Of a stretch of DNA of 64,000 nt, positions 1-15,054 are shown in pieces; within the stretch, counting starts at the first letter, position 1, and every line of letters begins with the position of its first letter. Source of the DNA: Haemonchus contortus. Taxonomy: Eukaryota > Nematoda > Chromadorea > Rhabditida > Trichostrongylidae. The position numbers and the translations under genes were made by a program. Where the stretch lies: positions 961,001 to 1,025,000 of the forward strand of contig LS997564.1 of the NCBI GenBank assembly GCA_000469685.2, in the 5' to 3' direction. The notes below the pieces were generated by a model. It ran no database searches and was not told the DNA's origin. It saw only the letters and a program-made list of their open reading frames with translations.

Positions 1-3000
1 ATCTATCATTCAAATGGAGTTCGAGGCATGAGAAAACGAAAACGAAAACGAAAGGGGTAGAAAAGAAACTGACCCTTCTTGTACAGTTTTATTGATATAA
101 AGAATAAAACTCCTTTTGTGGCAGTGGCAAAGGCAGTACTACCACCTACCTGCCATGAGATTAAATCTCAGTAGAAATTTCCCCCAAACCAATCAACCTC
201 CCATCCTTTTCATTTGATGGTCGACCACTCCAACAGGACCAACTGGAGCAGCACAGCCTCTCTCTTGATGGACTCACGGCTTAGTCAAATGTGCTAATTT
301 TTCACGTCAGAAGGGTCTGGGAATATAAAAAAGAACCGTCCAGCTCATGAGCTTCATCTCTTATTTTTTTAGAACCTGAGAGACTGGCAAGCGACATCAA
401 AACAGAATGCTTACGCTCCAATGGAACTTCACTTCAATTCTGGCCTAATTCGTAAAAAAAAACACTCTTGCAGGCTGGATTCGTTCCCCTCCCCCCATTT
501 TATATAGCTCCTCAGCAGACACATATAGTCGTACTTAAAAGGATATGACGACAGAAAGAAAATTGCCTTCATAATGACTTCTCCACCTACCCCCAATTCT
601 CTAAAAAAGCTATTAAACTACATGGAACACGATGCAGAATGAATGTTTACGCAAGAGTGAACCGAAAAAGATTGCTGCCAAGCACGAATGATTCCTACAG
701 CTTTACCCTGGGCATTTTCAAACAACAAAGAGAGCGTTCCACATACAGCAATGCACTGAACAATTATTTTTTCTAAATCCCTTGAAAAAAATTAAAAATC
801 AGCACAGTTATACAAAAAGATTACGAGAGTAACTGCAAGAAATAAAAGTGCTCTTAAAGATAGCTCGAGATTTCGTGAAAAAAGGATAACTGCGAAATAT
901 GAAAAGGAGGGAAGCACTGAGCGTGGAAAGTACAAGAATAGAATTTTTTAATGATTGGCTACTGCCTCGCAAGCATCAAATGGATGTGCACCATAAAGCC
1001 ATATCCGAGCATGCGAAGCTAATACCCCTTCAATATTTGTCAGCTGGCTCAGGACTGACCAGAGAAGCACTCACTTGGCATGTCGCCAGTTCCCGCACGT
1101 CATTCTATGAACCGGACATGTTCCCAAACGCCAGCATGACTCGGAACCTCTGGAATTTGACCGCCTGTCTGCTCAACGCTAAGCAGTAATGTTAGATTTC
1201 AAAAAAAAACTCTCCAAATAAAGCAATATAAAAATCCTCGCAGCTCATCGTGGGAATGTGGGGTCGTATTTGCCCTGAACGGCTACGGAGGGACAGAAAC
1301 CTAAAGTGAGGTAGGACAAAATGTGAAATATGCCGAAAAGAGCGGATACTGTTTTCGTTTATTGAGCCAACTACTGGACCAATGAACAAAGGGACTTCAA
1401 CGACGACCAAAAAGGCAACAAAATCGGCCTAAACTGATCAACGAATAATCAACTACAGTAGTTGAGTGGAACATTTTCCAGAAAAAGGAATTTGGGAAAA
1501 ACGGAAGGAAAGAAAGAAAGGAAGGAAGGAAAGAGACATTCATTCAGAGAGCCCTGACGGAACTAGTTGCCCTTATTCCAGTAGAAAGAATAAGCTCCAG
1601 AAATTTCTTTCCCGTGAGAAAAAACAACAAAGAAGAGGTTCTACGAAGCCTGGCCAAGCGTAGCTGGAGAGTACGGATGAGGTGGAGCGAGCGAGGGCGG
1701 CGCATGCTGGAGCGCGCCCTTCATTCAAGTCGATATGCCGGAGGCATGTTATCGGCAATAGCCTAAAAGTAATTAAAATCTTTTTATCGAGCAGGGCTGG
1801 GAACATTTTTAATTCTAAGCTATTCATCATGTTACGGCAACTAATCGTAAAACTGCGAGTGAGTTCAAAATTCAAAAGCACTGTGCTCCGGTCAATTACA
1901 CGACTGGTAGGGGAGGTAGCGGAGTGGGAGAGGGGTGGGGTGTGCAGCTTCAAAATGCAAATGGGCAAGTCAGATAAGCTGTAAGACAACAAAACTACGG
2001 AATGATTCGCCTACTATATACAAATGAAAGTAGGTCTTCGCTACAGTTGGTAAGTTACAAGTAGACTTCTACGAATGAAAATATGCAAGGGATTCGCTTT
2101 GGAGATAATGACGTACACCGCCATAGAGTTTCACAAAAGAAATCATCAAAATTTTTTAGAAACCTAGTCAAATCGCTGAAAAAAAAGCCCTGAAAATCTG
2201 CTGACGTCATTAGCCCACATAGGAGCCCTACAATCTAAGTAGGAGCACAGAAAATAACCTACTGAGGAATATGGAGTTCACTTTATGAAAGCGACAATTA
2301 GATAACAATACTGGCTCAAAAAAGAGTTAATTAAATCACAAACGAGAATGCGTCGAACTGCATTCCACTGATTCTATTTTTCCGCTATGATACGGTACTG
2401 CTTTCATCGCTTCACCCGAATTAAGCTGCTATCCATTCGTCATGGACATTCTAGCACATGCAGGTCTTCAGCAGGCACATCAGCCACTTTATGGTTTCAT
2501 GGACAAAAATATGTACATGCAAGTGCAAGGGATTAGATGGTTCCTCAGGGGATATGGGTATCACGCAACGACCATTGCATCATTACCAAGTGTCTTGGCG
2601 GCTCTGCAAAGGACCTAAAAGGAAGAGAAATCCCTCAATTTTAAATAAGGAAAAAGAAAAAACGGATGATGTCACATGGAAGGTTAATTCTTTTGACTTC
2701 GATCGGCCCCGTTTGCGTGATGCGACCCGTAATCGACTTCCATTCAGAATCGTAAAGGCTTTTGAATCGTATTTGACCTATACAATTATTCGGATTGACA
2801 AGCCGACATAAAAAGCAGCGCTTTTGGTCTCCCAGACGAGGCTCTCACCAATTAAGAGACCGCCGTTAAGATGCAGAACTTGGCCAGCCTGAGCAAGTAT
2901 CAAACTGGGGAGACGGGCGTTAGGAACGATTTTGGGTAATCGATTCGCCGCACGCGGCTGTCGCGGACCACTCATTCGCCGTTATTACAGCTCTAGCATT

Positions 3001-6000
3001 CTTCATACAGCTCAATCGTTCATTATTTTATACATAATTCTACTATTAGTACTTTTGTTCTTCTATTTCTTACCTACTGCTGCATACTGCTACATTACTT
3101 CGCGCGCGACGCCCCTCTCACCGCTACGCGACCATTTCGTTCCTAATGCACCACACCCATCAAACTGGGATCCGATTCCCGAGCCACGCGTGTGTGACAG
3201 TGCGCTCCTGTCACCACACCAAACCACTTTTTTTTCGAGTGATAATAGCAAAGGAAATTAGTGATCAATCAGAAGTAAAAGCATGGATAGGAGAAAGAAG
3301 CTAAAACAGGAGATAAGGAAAAAACGACCTTGCCGCAAGCAGCTAGAAGAGGAACGGTAGAAAGGTCTGCAGGTGCCCAACACAACAATGCTGTTTATCA
3401 GCCCACCACCCTCTTATCTCTGTTCTGTTGTTCGCAAAAATCATGACAAATAAAGAAAACAAATGAAACGACCGAGAGGAATGAGTGGAAATAGACTTGG
3501 GCACACCCACGGGAATCCGGGATGCAAGTAAGCTTTCCAGCGTTGCACCCATTCATCAGACCCTAAGTCTCCCTGTTCCAGATATTGTACTTCACTTCCA
3601 GATTGAAAAAGATTCCACTTCCCGCCAAGGCCCCCTCCAGGCCTTTATGCTCAGAGCAAACAGAACATCTTTTATTCTCGGAATATGGAAGGGGCTGTCG
3701 AAACAAGAATTTTTAAAAACAAAGGACGATAGAAAAATGTTTTTAATGCTGAATCCTCATTTAATTTCATTCTCAGAAAAATCCGTTAAGAAAAACGAAA
3801 CTTCGAAAATTCGGAAGTTCGTTTTTAGCATGTTTCCTGAGTTTCAAGCATCTTAACTGGACTTGCCTAGCCATCCTGAATAGCAGTTCGCAGAACACAA
3901 TTAAAACAACCAATTTGGCCCAAAACAATGGAACCTTCCACAACTCCCGGAAACCCAATGCGATTAGTGTAGACAGCTGGTCCCAAATCGATTCCCATAA
4001 GCAGACCCAAAAAATACTATTCTTCTCCAAATGAAAGACTACAGAGAGATTCTCTGGACTAAGGGATTTCAAGGAAGCAACTCTTGATCAGGCTTAGGCG
4101 CAGAGTATCGAAAAGGAGAGGTGGTAATATCTTTACAAAGGTGATGACATCATGACATTAATGTGGCCACAGTGGCTTACTAAAAAGGAGGGGATCTAAA
4201 AAACCTTCTAGCCAATGCAACCATCGCAGAGTTTTCCAAATAGAGTTTTACTCATAAAAATATTACATTATTACATGTTCAAATATCATATTAGAAGCGT
4301 ACCCGAAAGGCAGTACTTATTGCCATCAAAGCGCTCATACAAAGTCGTAGATGAGTTAATAATCGACCATGATGCTTCTGAGCTGGATCTTTGGTAGCTT
4401 ATGTACTGGGATAGCCTCTAATCAAGCAGCTTTTCATCGCCATTTATTGTCGCTCGCAAAATCGATCGTTAGACCTCACAAAAAGTCTCAAACCAGACTG
4501 CATCACTTTAATCCCTCTCTCCAAGTGTCAGTGGCATATCGATTTCACGCTTCAATATACAAATCGAGAGACATGAATAGACTTTTTGGCAGAACGACAA
4601 AGGTGTCAAGCGTCAACCTCATAATTAAATTAATATTAGCACCACAAGTTTCGTAATGCTAATATTATTGTTTGAATAAATAAATAAATAAATGAATAAT
4701 AAACCGCACTAGTTATTCGAGTCATAATGCCGCGCGACTCAACTGCATGTATGGCTGCAGTCCTGACTTTTCGGTCTTTACACAAATTATATAAAACTTA
4801 TAAAAAAGCGAGCTCACATCATGTAACAATAACAATAGAATAACAAATATTTAAATAAATAAACCCATTCAGCTACTCTCATTCATACCAGCTACCACTG
4901 CTAATTCGCCCAGACCACCCCCAGTCCACTTGCCACTAATGAATGCATAGAAATTCCTTAGGGAACAATGTCAAAATGTGACGAGGGGATATTTGTCCAA
5001 GGAATTCATTTCAGTCCGCAACACAAGTCACTAAAGGCCTTCAGCATCTGAAATTGACAGATACACGTAGCTTTTCATTAAAATGCAAAAGCGTCGAGGA
5101 CAATAAGAAAAAACCCCTTGCGATAATGCTCATGACGTTTCAGCCTAATGAAATTCGACACCAACGCCTGAGCTAGTGAATGTAGCCATCGCCAACATCG
5201 TACCGGGAGTTTTCACAGATAAACTACAACCATTTTTACCGTATAACACTGATCATAATAATGAATTTCGTTTTCAATGCTTATATACCTGTTTGTTGTT
5301 GATCTTTTACAATTTATCTATTTATTTTCTGATCTTTATGAATAATGGAGCAGCGGGGTGTGTAGGTCAATAGAAGAATTTTGATTTAATTGGTTTCTAT
5401 CTCAACCCCGTTTTTCAGTTTGACGTATTCATCTCATACGCTCCAGTGCTCCGATGGTTTGGGAAAAAATTATTGATTATGTCCCCCTGGCTAAGAACCT
5501 TCTCTGAGCATGGGTGAAGTCAGCTATGCTTTCTTCTCGACGCTCTAGCAGTCAGCATCGGAGACGAGGAGTTACCCCCTACCCAACAACATTTACACCA
5601 AAAAAAGAATATTATTTCTGGTTTGTATACTACAAGCAAAACAGATATCCGGTATGCACCCTCCAAGGAGACGGCCAAGAATTCTCTCTTATGTTTGGTT
5701 CCTCATCTCACGCTACATTTCAGAGCTATTAAAGTTTCAGTTGACGAGTGAGTCCGATAAAAATTGAAAGGTTCTGACTGATGAGTGAAGGGAAAATCGA
5801 AAGTACTTGTACCCCTATTGCAGACTGAATACACCGTAAGAGGTAAATAGTAAACAAAGCCGTGTACTTTGACAGTTTTTTTTGTAAGCAGTATTTGGAC
5901 GTCAGAGTACATTCACTAGCATTTATTGCGCGAAGTTTTGGGTTCAGCCTTGAATTAAGTGGCATTTCCATGAATTAGGAAAAAAAATGTAGTGGGGCTG

Positions 6001-9000
6001 AGGAAGGCACAACAGCTCGAAGCAACGGTTCCGACCGACTCATGTCATGCATAGAAATAACACTCGGCGAATTTTAAGTTTATCAAACCAGATCTCCTCA
6101 AACCTTTCTAATTTCCTCCCACTCTTGTTTCCTTGACCATTTAGCAACGCCCTATGCAAAATAGTGGCAAACATAAAATTCGTGGGCTTGTGGTTTCCGA
6201 CGTAGAGTTGTCAATTGGACCAACTATCTTGCAAGGATTGGCCCTTTTTCGAATACTTGTGAGTTTTTATTTATTTATTTATTTGGTGCACGCTTAGGTG
6301 CCTAACTACAATTCCAAGATCACATTAACTCAACAAGCTGCACTCAATTAAGAGAAAGTATGGTTCAGAACAAAAGGTATGGAAGATCTCCAGTCAGGTG
6401 CAACAAAAAAAAAAGAATGAACCGGAGTAGGCACTACAGGAAGGTCAGATAGGTACTACGAGCTATTTACTGATAATTGATGAGCATCCACATTTCATTT
6501 CATTTCATTTGGCGGATGGCGCTAGGGATAACGCCACTCATAGACAGACACTAGCATAGCTCTGGAATCGGAGACCGAATTTTCGGATGTTAGGTATTCC
6601 CTACCCCTAACAATTCAGCCTCCGACCCGCCATTACGATCATCACAGCTTCAGAAGAATCATCCGGTTGTGAGATGAGAAAGGTAGTAAAATAAGAAAGT
6701 CGAGTTTATCGGCAGTCGAGTTTATCGGCATATAAAATTAAATCTTGAACTGCGCCTCATTTCCAAGCTACGACGTGTAAAACTCTTTCAATTGTCCAAA
6801 CCTTAAAACAAGTTCGACGAACTCTGTACCGGAAAAAAACTCCGACTATTCGCACCAAGCTTTGTTCGATGGCTACTGAGACATCCAAGCAGTAATGTGA
6901 AAAAAGGTCCTCTGCTGATCCCTTATCTACAAATGGATTGAGGCTGTCTATTAGCTAAACTATGACGTTAATATTGTTGAAATTTAGTTTAAATTATGAG
7001 TGAGGTATGACCCATGAACTTTCGCTCTCTGGTGATAAGGTCAAAAGGCTCTACTAACGACTATATGCTGCTGGTGGCTTGGATCTCGTGGTCGCAAATG
7101 TGATAAGATTAGTAATTGTGATTAGTTAACGGTACTTGCCCATAGATTGCAAGCTGCTGCTGAATACTCCAGCAAAACATTATCCATAATAAGTTCAAGC
7201 AGAGCTGAATGCTGCCACAGGGCCAGTCATTGGCATTATGAGATTGTGGGGCTTCAGGCCACTTTGATAGCTCACTCCTAGGGTCTTATGAATGAGGGCA
7301 ATCTAAAAGGCATGCGGTGCAGGTGAAGTTAGAAGAAGATCCATTGTCACATGGGTGTGCACTTGAGAAAAGCAATGAAGCTGGCGACAAACGAAATCAA
7401 GATAGGAGGGACAACTGGTGGTAGGGAAATCATATGAATTATAGATCACAAACGGCAAAAGGATTCAAAATCTCATTGTAATGGCTATTAAAATTCAGGA
7501 CTGCATAGAAGAGCAAAAACACGCAGAACTGTGAATTCTCAGGGGCTTCTAGTTCTCGAGTACCATCTTCGAGAAACCCTTTGCGTTTGAAAAACGTCCA
7601 ATATGCATCAGCTAAACCTACTCACAACACCTACTTTCTCAGAAAGTATCAAGATTACTCTTAAAGTGCTTCATATTCTTATTTCTCAGAAGTTTGAGGG
7701 ATTTCCAAGTACGAACCAAAGCACTGACGGTCATCATTTCCAACAGCTTGAATAAGAAATCACATATCAATTAAATCAAATCACATACCCAGTTGCCACG
7801 ATAGAGACGATGAAACGAATGTCTGATCACAAGACTAAATAGGGACATACCCATTTATTCTGATTAACTACGCCATTGCAAAGTGTATAGCTGTGAAAAA
7901 AAAATAAAGAGAAAATCAGACGCAAAAAGCTACATGGGAAGGAAAGTTATGAAATCCTGCTGGGCCCAGGAGGTAACGTTTCATCAACGCTGTGTAAAGA
8001 AAGTAGCAACAAACGAATTGCGGTAGCCGAGAAACGTAAGAACTGACTTTCCTGGCTGAGAGGTAGCAAAACAATAGCAGTATCACGTTAACTATGCGAG
8101 CTGGCTTGTCTTGTTGACTTTCAAGAGGGGACCATAAAAATTCACTCATCGCACCAGGAACAGATCCCAGTACAAGGTTACTCAACCAGGCCTTGTTGTG
8201 GAGATGAGACACGGGGTCAAGCTCAGCGTTCTTATCTGACTCGAGAAGAGGGTGAGATACCATAACATTTGGTGGACACAACATTAAGTGATTGCCAGAG
8301 CTCCGAAGCCACCGTACTTGTGACGGAAGAGATGATGGACTGAATATTGAAGCGAAAATGCAAATTGTCTATCTATGTGCTTGATATCACTAGGAAGAAT
8401 CTGTTCAGGACTGCTCTGCCCAGCTAGTCATGACAGCCGCTGTCTTGAAGAAAAAATAGTTTAAAACCGTGAAGGACTTAAGAATTAGCAAGGAGAATAA
8501 GACTGAGACCTCATTTTTAATTCCGATAATTAAGTAATGCCATTTGAGAACATTCGATACGAAGGGAAAGCAAATTGATGGAATGACGTAATCTTCCTAA
8601 AAAAAAAGCATAACAACGGGGTAATTGAGTTCGTTTCAATACGTCACCAATTTCATGTCCACAGGAATTGAGGATTGGGATGAAATGTCTGATTATCTGG
8701 CGAATAAGTAAAAAACACGAATTCAGGAGAGAGCACTTCGCGAGCTTATTTAGGCTGAGCTACTGAATGACACGTACGCCACGCCCATGATATCAATTAC
8801 CAGCCGGCTGAAGTAGTTGTAAATCGTCTTTTTACAAGAACCCTGAAGCAGTACTACTCACGACTACTGGCAACGATCAGCTCTAAAAACCATTTAGTTC
8901 CCTTGGCAATTCACTTAGCTCTGCCGACATATCGTATATGAGTGGAAAAATTGACATAAGACTCACAACACTCGCAATCATCTCTTCCCGATCGGCGATT

Positions 9001-12000
9001 ATGGAATCACCAGCCCAAAGTTCATTCAAAACAGAAATTTAGTATAGAAGCGGGAACTGTCCTTCAACTTAAAGAAAATCCGTTGAAACCGGTTCAATAC
9101 AGAAGTAAAGTACTGCAATCATATCTTCAAAGAAGATTCTATTCAAGGCCCTTTTGGCCACCAAAATAGACGGAATAGAAGGAAACTTCGACAAAATCAA
9201 TCTGTTCTCATGAGCCCTACAGTTTATTGCGTTCAGTTCACAAACAAGATGTACCCCTATAGAAAAATTCATATCGACATTCATGATACACGGTCTATCT
9301 GGTTCTGGTTTATGTAACGTTTCGAGTTAATGCCCTCGAGAACAAGAGGAGGATTCAGCAAGATTTTCCTCAGCCATCCAAAGACAACTTTACGATTTTG
9401 CCAAAAGCTTCTCGTTTAGAGCTTGGAGTCATTATTCAATGCTTTCAAAAAGGTACCGTCGAACCTATCTTTGGCTCAATTTAGACAGTGGATTGCTAAA
9501 ATGCTGTTGAGATATGACACAGAGTAAGAGCGTTTTTATGAGACAGACTATTGAACTATAAAACTTTCATTTATTACTGTAAGATTTTGACATTTGGCTT
9601 GACTTTATGGAAATTGTATTAGTTTTCGGTGTTTTGTCGATTTACTTGTCGCACTTGTGCCTTTTGCACACTTAATAAACCTATACCTATACCTATTCAA
9701 CTAAACGACACATCACACAAAGACAATAATGTTCCTACAACGAAGTATTTGAGAGACTCCCTTTCTTAATGAGCAACACGGCAAAAAACAGCGTACGTCA
9801 ACTATTTTCACCAGAACAGATAGCACTTTAGGTGCCATCCTTAACATCATATGGCGCGCTTCACTATTTAAAGTAGGGTCTATACTTAATACACATATAT
9901 ATGAGAGAAAATAGACTAACACCATTTCCAGCAGAAAGGCTTCGAGAAGATGAATAGCAGAAGGCGTGAGAAGAATGACTGGACAAATGGGTTGTGACAA
10001 GTATTAAGCAAAAGAATCTCCAGGGAAGAGGCCAAAATTGATCGTGAACGAAAAAACGAAGGAACAGAATATCCTTACTTCAGGAGACATTGGTTTCGAT
10101 TCTCTGTTTCTGCCCCAGCCAATTTACGAGATATTCAAGAACAGTCTTCTTGACTGGGTTTGCTGGATACACCCGTCTCACGGCGTCTGCGGCTAACGTA
10201 ATCATTAGAGGGAGTCCTCATACGACTAGATCACCTTGCCTCCTGGCACTGATAATATTTCAATGTAATTCCTGTACGCTTGTCTCTTCAACAATTCAAT
10301 GACCTCCCTCAATTTTCAAAATACTATCGAACTTGAAGGATCTAAAAAACCTGTTTGTCAACTCCATTCGGGTTCCGAATAAGCGATCAACTTCCATTCT
10401 GGATAGCAACAAATAATGAGTGCATACTTGACTTAATCAATGACCTATGAGAATCAGTTGATCCATGTAAAAGCCAGAACTTTTCTCTATCTTAATGAAC
10501 TCGGCACTAATTCAACAACTCCGGGTAGATAGAAGACTTGGTGTACTAGACGGATATCGATGCGGAATTTGAACTCAGATCAAACATGTGGTGATATTAC
10601 TTCTAAGCGTTACCAAATCTCAGCTCAAGGATTCAACCCACACTGAATACTAGTAGACTCGGATGTAAAATCACATTCATACTAAAAAAAAGGAAAAAGT
10701 GCTTAAAACATGAAAAAAGCTGTGAAGATGCAAAAAGGAAACCAAAGTGAAACCACGACCTGATGATGCTCTTCAAGTAAGAAAGCCATCAAGAATCAAA
10801 CATTAGAACGAATTCTTCGGGCTCAAAATGAAAGAAAGTTGATTCGCACCATGTTGCAAGGCAGACAGAGGACATTCCTCAATAACGTGTCCCATAAAAG
10901 ACCTCACAAAAAGTGATTGCCAAAGGCAGCGACGAGCACAGAAAAAAGAGAGAGGGTCGAAAATTCAATTCCTTTGCAAAATACGAGTCGATATCGATTA
11001 AGGACGAGGAGTCGGGTGTTTGTAGATAAACACCACGTATCGCGAAATAGTTTGTCACCCGATAGATGGGAAAGAAATGAACGAAGGTCACTACTTGCTA
11101 TTTTAACAGATCCGTTGTAAACCACTAAGAGCGCCAAAAAAAAATGATTTGCATCGACTTCTTCCCTACTCACAAGGAAAAATCATTCACTCCAAGGTAT
11201 TCTACATTAAATCATCCTTCTAAACCAATCCAAGTGGATCACTGAGCGTACGATCTATCCACCTGAAATAACCAAGTTATTATAATATTATTCTACCTAT
11301 AGCTCATTCAACTTCTGTTTGTAGTTGTAAAATATGGTTAGCCCACTTGAGACACACTTGGATTACATAAAACAAGGACATACTACGGGGAAACTGCAAG
11401 GCAACTGCACCAGATCAAGAGGAATGAAATATGTAGGACCTCTAAAACCATTGATGACAAATTGCCACTGCCTTGGCGTAGAGTGAAACAGCTTTAGCAA
11501 TAATTGTGCCGAAAATATAGCACACAGAAAGCGGTTTCAAACCCTACAAACGTACAAGCAACCACGAACATCCGCTAACCTTTTTCATTAAGGAGATACC
11601 GTAGCTCAAGGTAGCAACTATTCAGTTGCCACTTTCTACTAACACTAATACAGACAAACCGTTGTGCAAAATTGATTCCATCCTCCACGTCGAGTGAAAA
11701 AGAGCGGAAGCACATTGAACCAAACAAATAGTTGAGAGGCCTACTTTCCTTACGATCTTGGCGACACTATTCACAAAAAGCCCATTTATATTACAACCAT
11801 AAAAACATCTCACAATAATATGACAAGATACAAAATTCCTCGCTAATGACTCACAAGTGGATTCCTTGGAAAACAGAATATACGTTATCACAAGCTTTTC
11901 AATCGATCTATACAGACTCTCATGATGTAAACTATGAGCTGATTCGAATACATCATGTAAATGTGGAATGTCTCGGGCAACTAAGACGTTCGAGTCACTT

Positions 12001-12115
12001 GCTAATACAACAAGTTAGAACCGACTACATCAATTACTAGTCGGCAAGTACTATAGTAGCGCGAAAATCGCCGAACAAAAAAGTGAATCATGACGAAAAA
12101 CAAAGAATTAGAGCG
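1..12115. other. Gene-poor region without a convincing coding gene
   Basis: All open frames here are short and none has a recognisable family motif or a consistent chain of splice sites. A 122-codon frame at 7916-8284 (-) is the longest clean one besides a 139-codon frame at 1573-1992 (-); neither is recognised and both could be chance. A reverse-complement AATAAA lies near position 90, so the first few hundred bases may be the 3' UTR of a minus-strand gene whose coding part I cannot identify. Small repeats include AATA units at about 4676-4694, TTTA units at about 6265-6284, a TTTCA run at about 6492-6510 and a 15 bp tandem duplication at about 6700-6731. One SINE-like copy at 2698-2875 is listed separately. 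Confidence 0.6.
2698..2875 (+). repeat. Dispersed SINE-like repeat, copy 1
   Basis: This stretch shares ordered blocks with 39497-39805. An exact block of about 22 bp occurs at 2733-2754 and 39524-39545. It is followed in both by CCTATACAAT, a CAG(T/C)GCTTTT block, a CTC-rich block and ACCAATTA. The order and spacing match, so these are copies of one dispersed family rather than chance similarity. Two more copies lie in reverse orientation near 59045-59101 and 59895-60112. This copy lacks the clear polymerase III B-box seen in the 39.7 kb copy. Confidence 0.6.
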
Positions 12116-15054
12116 CTAGAACAATATCGGATCATCATCTTGCACGGCTAATATATTTTTTGGCTGATATTTTTCAGTATCATCGTCATACACAATGTCA
12201 ATGCCTGCAGCGGCACGTTCTGCTAACTCGATTTCCTTCTGCTTCTTCTTGTTCGCTTGAATCTTTTTCATTCTGAAACAATCCGTGAACAATAAAAAGA
12301 TAGTGGCACGAAAACAATGAGGCCGTTCAAAGTCCCCAGTTTTTCCAACCTATTTGATCAACTACAAAGTTACATAGAGTTCCGATCTACACTCGGACAT
12401 GGTTGCTGGGTGCTGCTTAACAGAGGTATACGGCATCATAGCCTTAGGAAGAAAAATCGTCTTGAACGTGGAACAAACATTGGATCGCACCGAGGGATTC
12501 GCAAACTTTACGATGTTTGAAGATCGTTTTTTCTTTTTCTCGGGAAGTGCGGGTTGTTATCAGGGCTGAACAATAACTTGATGCAAATTCATTCCCCAAC
12601 TTGACCCTGATGTCGGAGAACTGGTTAGTCAACAAATGAAAGATTTGTTTCAACTCCCTCTACCATGATATGCTTTTCGAGAGTGAGCAAACTGTAAAGC
12701 GAGTACGAGTCTGGTATCTTCTCCCCGAACGGCGTGTCGTGCCCGCCGCACGCGATCACGCGTGTAAAGGGAAAAATCCGAATTTCCAGTAAAAGGATAC
12801 GGAGAGTCGCCGCGAACTTACTGCCGCAAGCAGCTTTTCAAACTAAGCAAAGTGTTAAGACAGTACCAAAGCATGGATACTTTACATTTTCCATGAAAAC
12901 TTTGCCTTCAAAAGAAACCATAAGAAAGAGCACCTGAAGAATTCCTCTCTTTCCATTTCGTCCAACTCCGTCACAATATAATTGATCGTGTTTTCAATAC
13001 GAGGTATGATCACTGAAATGCAAACAAACTGAAACTGCTTCAACTCTTTTCAGAACACAGTATTTTGAAATGCGCAAGGAGGGAATCAGGAATACTCTAC
13101 TTCTACCCTACTTCACGATGTCAGAAGAAGGTTAAACGTGCATAAGTAGGATAATAGCTTCGCGCTAAAAGTAGGATCGCTTCAATGTAATAATGTTTTA
13201 AATTTCCTCTCCTTTTTCCCATTTTTTCAATCAACGGTGCTATACCTGATTTAATGAACCACTACGAATATCCATTTCCACCCTTCTTGAAACGGGAGCT
13301 TTGCTTAGAAAAATATTCTTTCTATGAATGAACTCGTTTCAAAACTCATCCATGTTCCTTCTAGGACAGAGGTGCGGCAACAGAGCAACACGGCCCTCTG
13401 TGCAGCCAACTAGTATTCCTGAAGCAAACTTATGCTTCAAACCACACCGTGGTTAACTCCCGAAAAAACCGTCGAGGGAAAGAAACCAAAAGCCTCAACA
13501 TAAAATCTTCAAAAAGTTCTCAAAAGAAGTACAGCGGTCGGAGGGCATTAAAACTGTCTTGAAGCTTCTATTCATGCCGCCCTATCAAATGGTATTGCAT
13601 TCATCCGTTGTCACTATTCAAAACAGCCAGATGTGTTTCAGTGCAATATTTCGTCACATTCACAAAGACGCTGCAACTTCTTAATCAACAAACCGTGTTC
13701 GATGGCGTTCACCCTTCTATTGGTGACTTTGATAGCCTCGTCCAAAGTGATGAAACATGTTTGAAGGGTGGCCAACTCCACGAGCAGTTCAATAGCCTGA
13801 AAAACCACAAAAAATCGATAGAACTTGGAGTGGATCTCAACTTCCTTTTTCCATTCAACCTGAACTACTAGAAGAATGTGCACTTTTCCACTTCCAAGGT
13901 GATTACGAAAATGGAGAGAAATCTCTTATGAGGACCACTTCGTAGACTTTGTAGAAAGAGGATAAACGGTTACCAATAATAAATAATCCAATTACTTTGT
14001 TATAGTTTTTCTTGAGTTTTGTGATGTTGGCTCCTCCCTTTCCGAGTCCAGTAAGATCGTAAGCATCGGGTCCCTCTGCCGAAGCTTCGAATACAGGAAG
14101 CATAACTCCTTAAAGTTATGAGGTCGGTATTGATTGAATGAATAGGTCAATGACGGAAGAAGTTACTTCGCAACGAATTCTAGCGCAACATCAATCGCCT
14201 TACTATTGATAAAGAATAAAGCGGTAAGTGTGAGGTCATAGAAAATTAGTTTATTGATGGCAGATAAAAATTGCCTAACACGTTGGGCACTTAGAGAACT
14301 GAATGAGATAGCTACGAACTATGCGCTGAAAAAAATTAATAAAATGAAAGCTATGGTAAAGAGGATCCAGTGATTTCCCGAACAACAAAAAATCACTGAC
14401 CTACAACGTTTTCTTTCTTCATGCGAACGCGATATTGGGCTTGTGAGACGTTTTGAATGACTGTATGCGAGAAGTCTCCAGCTGTGAATTTCGCTTCAGC
14501 CAGCGAGAAAGAAGCTTCCTTCATGACCTCACCCATGAGGACTTTATTCTAAAGATAACCAATAATGCGATTAGATAGTTTGAGTCGTTGCGCGAAAGGA
14601 AAACCAGAAAGACAGATGTTCAGCAGAAAACCACGGAAATGCATAAAGTACCTCGACAATCTTTCTAAGGATGTCACGGAAACGCATGTTTAAGGCATCA
14701 GCCTTCTTCTTCAGAAGTGAATGACCTTTTTGGGCTCCCTTCAGACGTATCTTCATGACCGACTGAGCCCTGAAAAAGTGAATTCTTGCTGCCATCACGC
14801 TGTTTGGGCGTAGTAGAAGTCATGTTAGTATTCTGTCAACTTTACAGCTTCTTGAACATGGAAACTATGGAAAACTACTTTTGACACGAACAAGTTTCTC
14901 ATTATTAGGTCAACGACATTCCGCGAAATGTTCAAGGAGAGAGAGAGATATGTCCAACCGGTCTCTCAAATAATTCATTGGCATAAGTTGAAAGAGTACA
15001 AACGTACATTCGAGATGGGAAAACAGCGATCCGATCCTTGCCTCCTCCAGACAT
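12116..15054 (-). CDS. vha-14: V-type proton ATPase subunit D
   Basis: Subunit D is the central rotor-shaft component of the V1 sector, coupling ATP hydrolysis to rotation of the membrane ring that acidifies lysosomes, endosomes and excretory compartments. Seven exons read in a single consistent phase: 15008-15054, 14652-14769, 14401-14548, 13996-14108, 13694-13796, 12934-13012 and 12116-12272, giving 254 residues. The family normally has about 247-257, so it is full length. It begins [16 protein letters not shown], and hallmark segments follow in order: [53 protein letters not shown] and an acidic tail ending DDDPILF. All donors are GT and all acceptors AG. The start is the conserved family start. 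No frame damage is seen. This is the most secure gene model in the window. Confidence 0.97.
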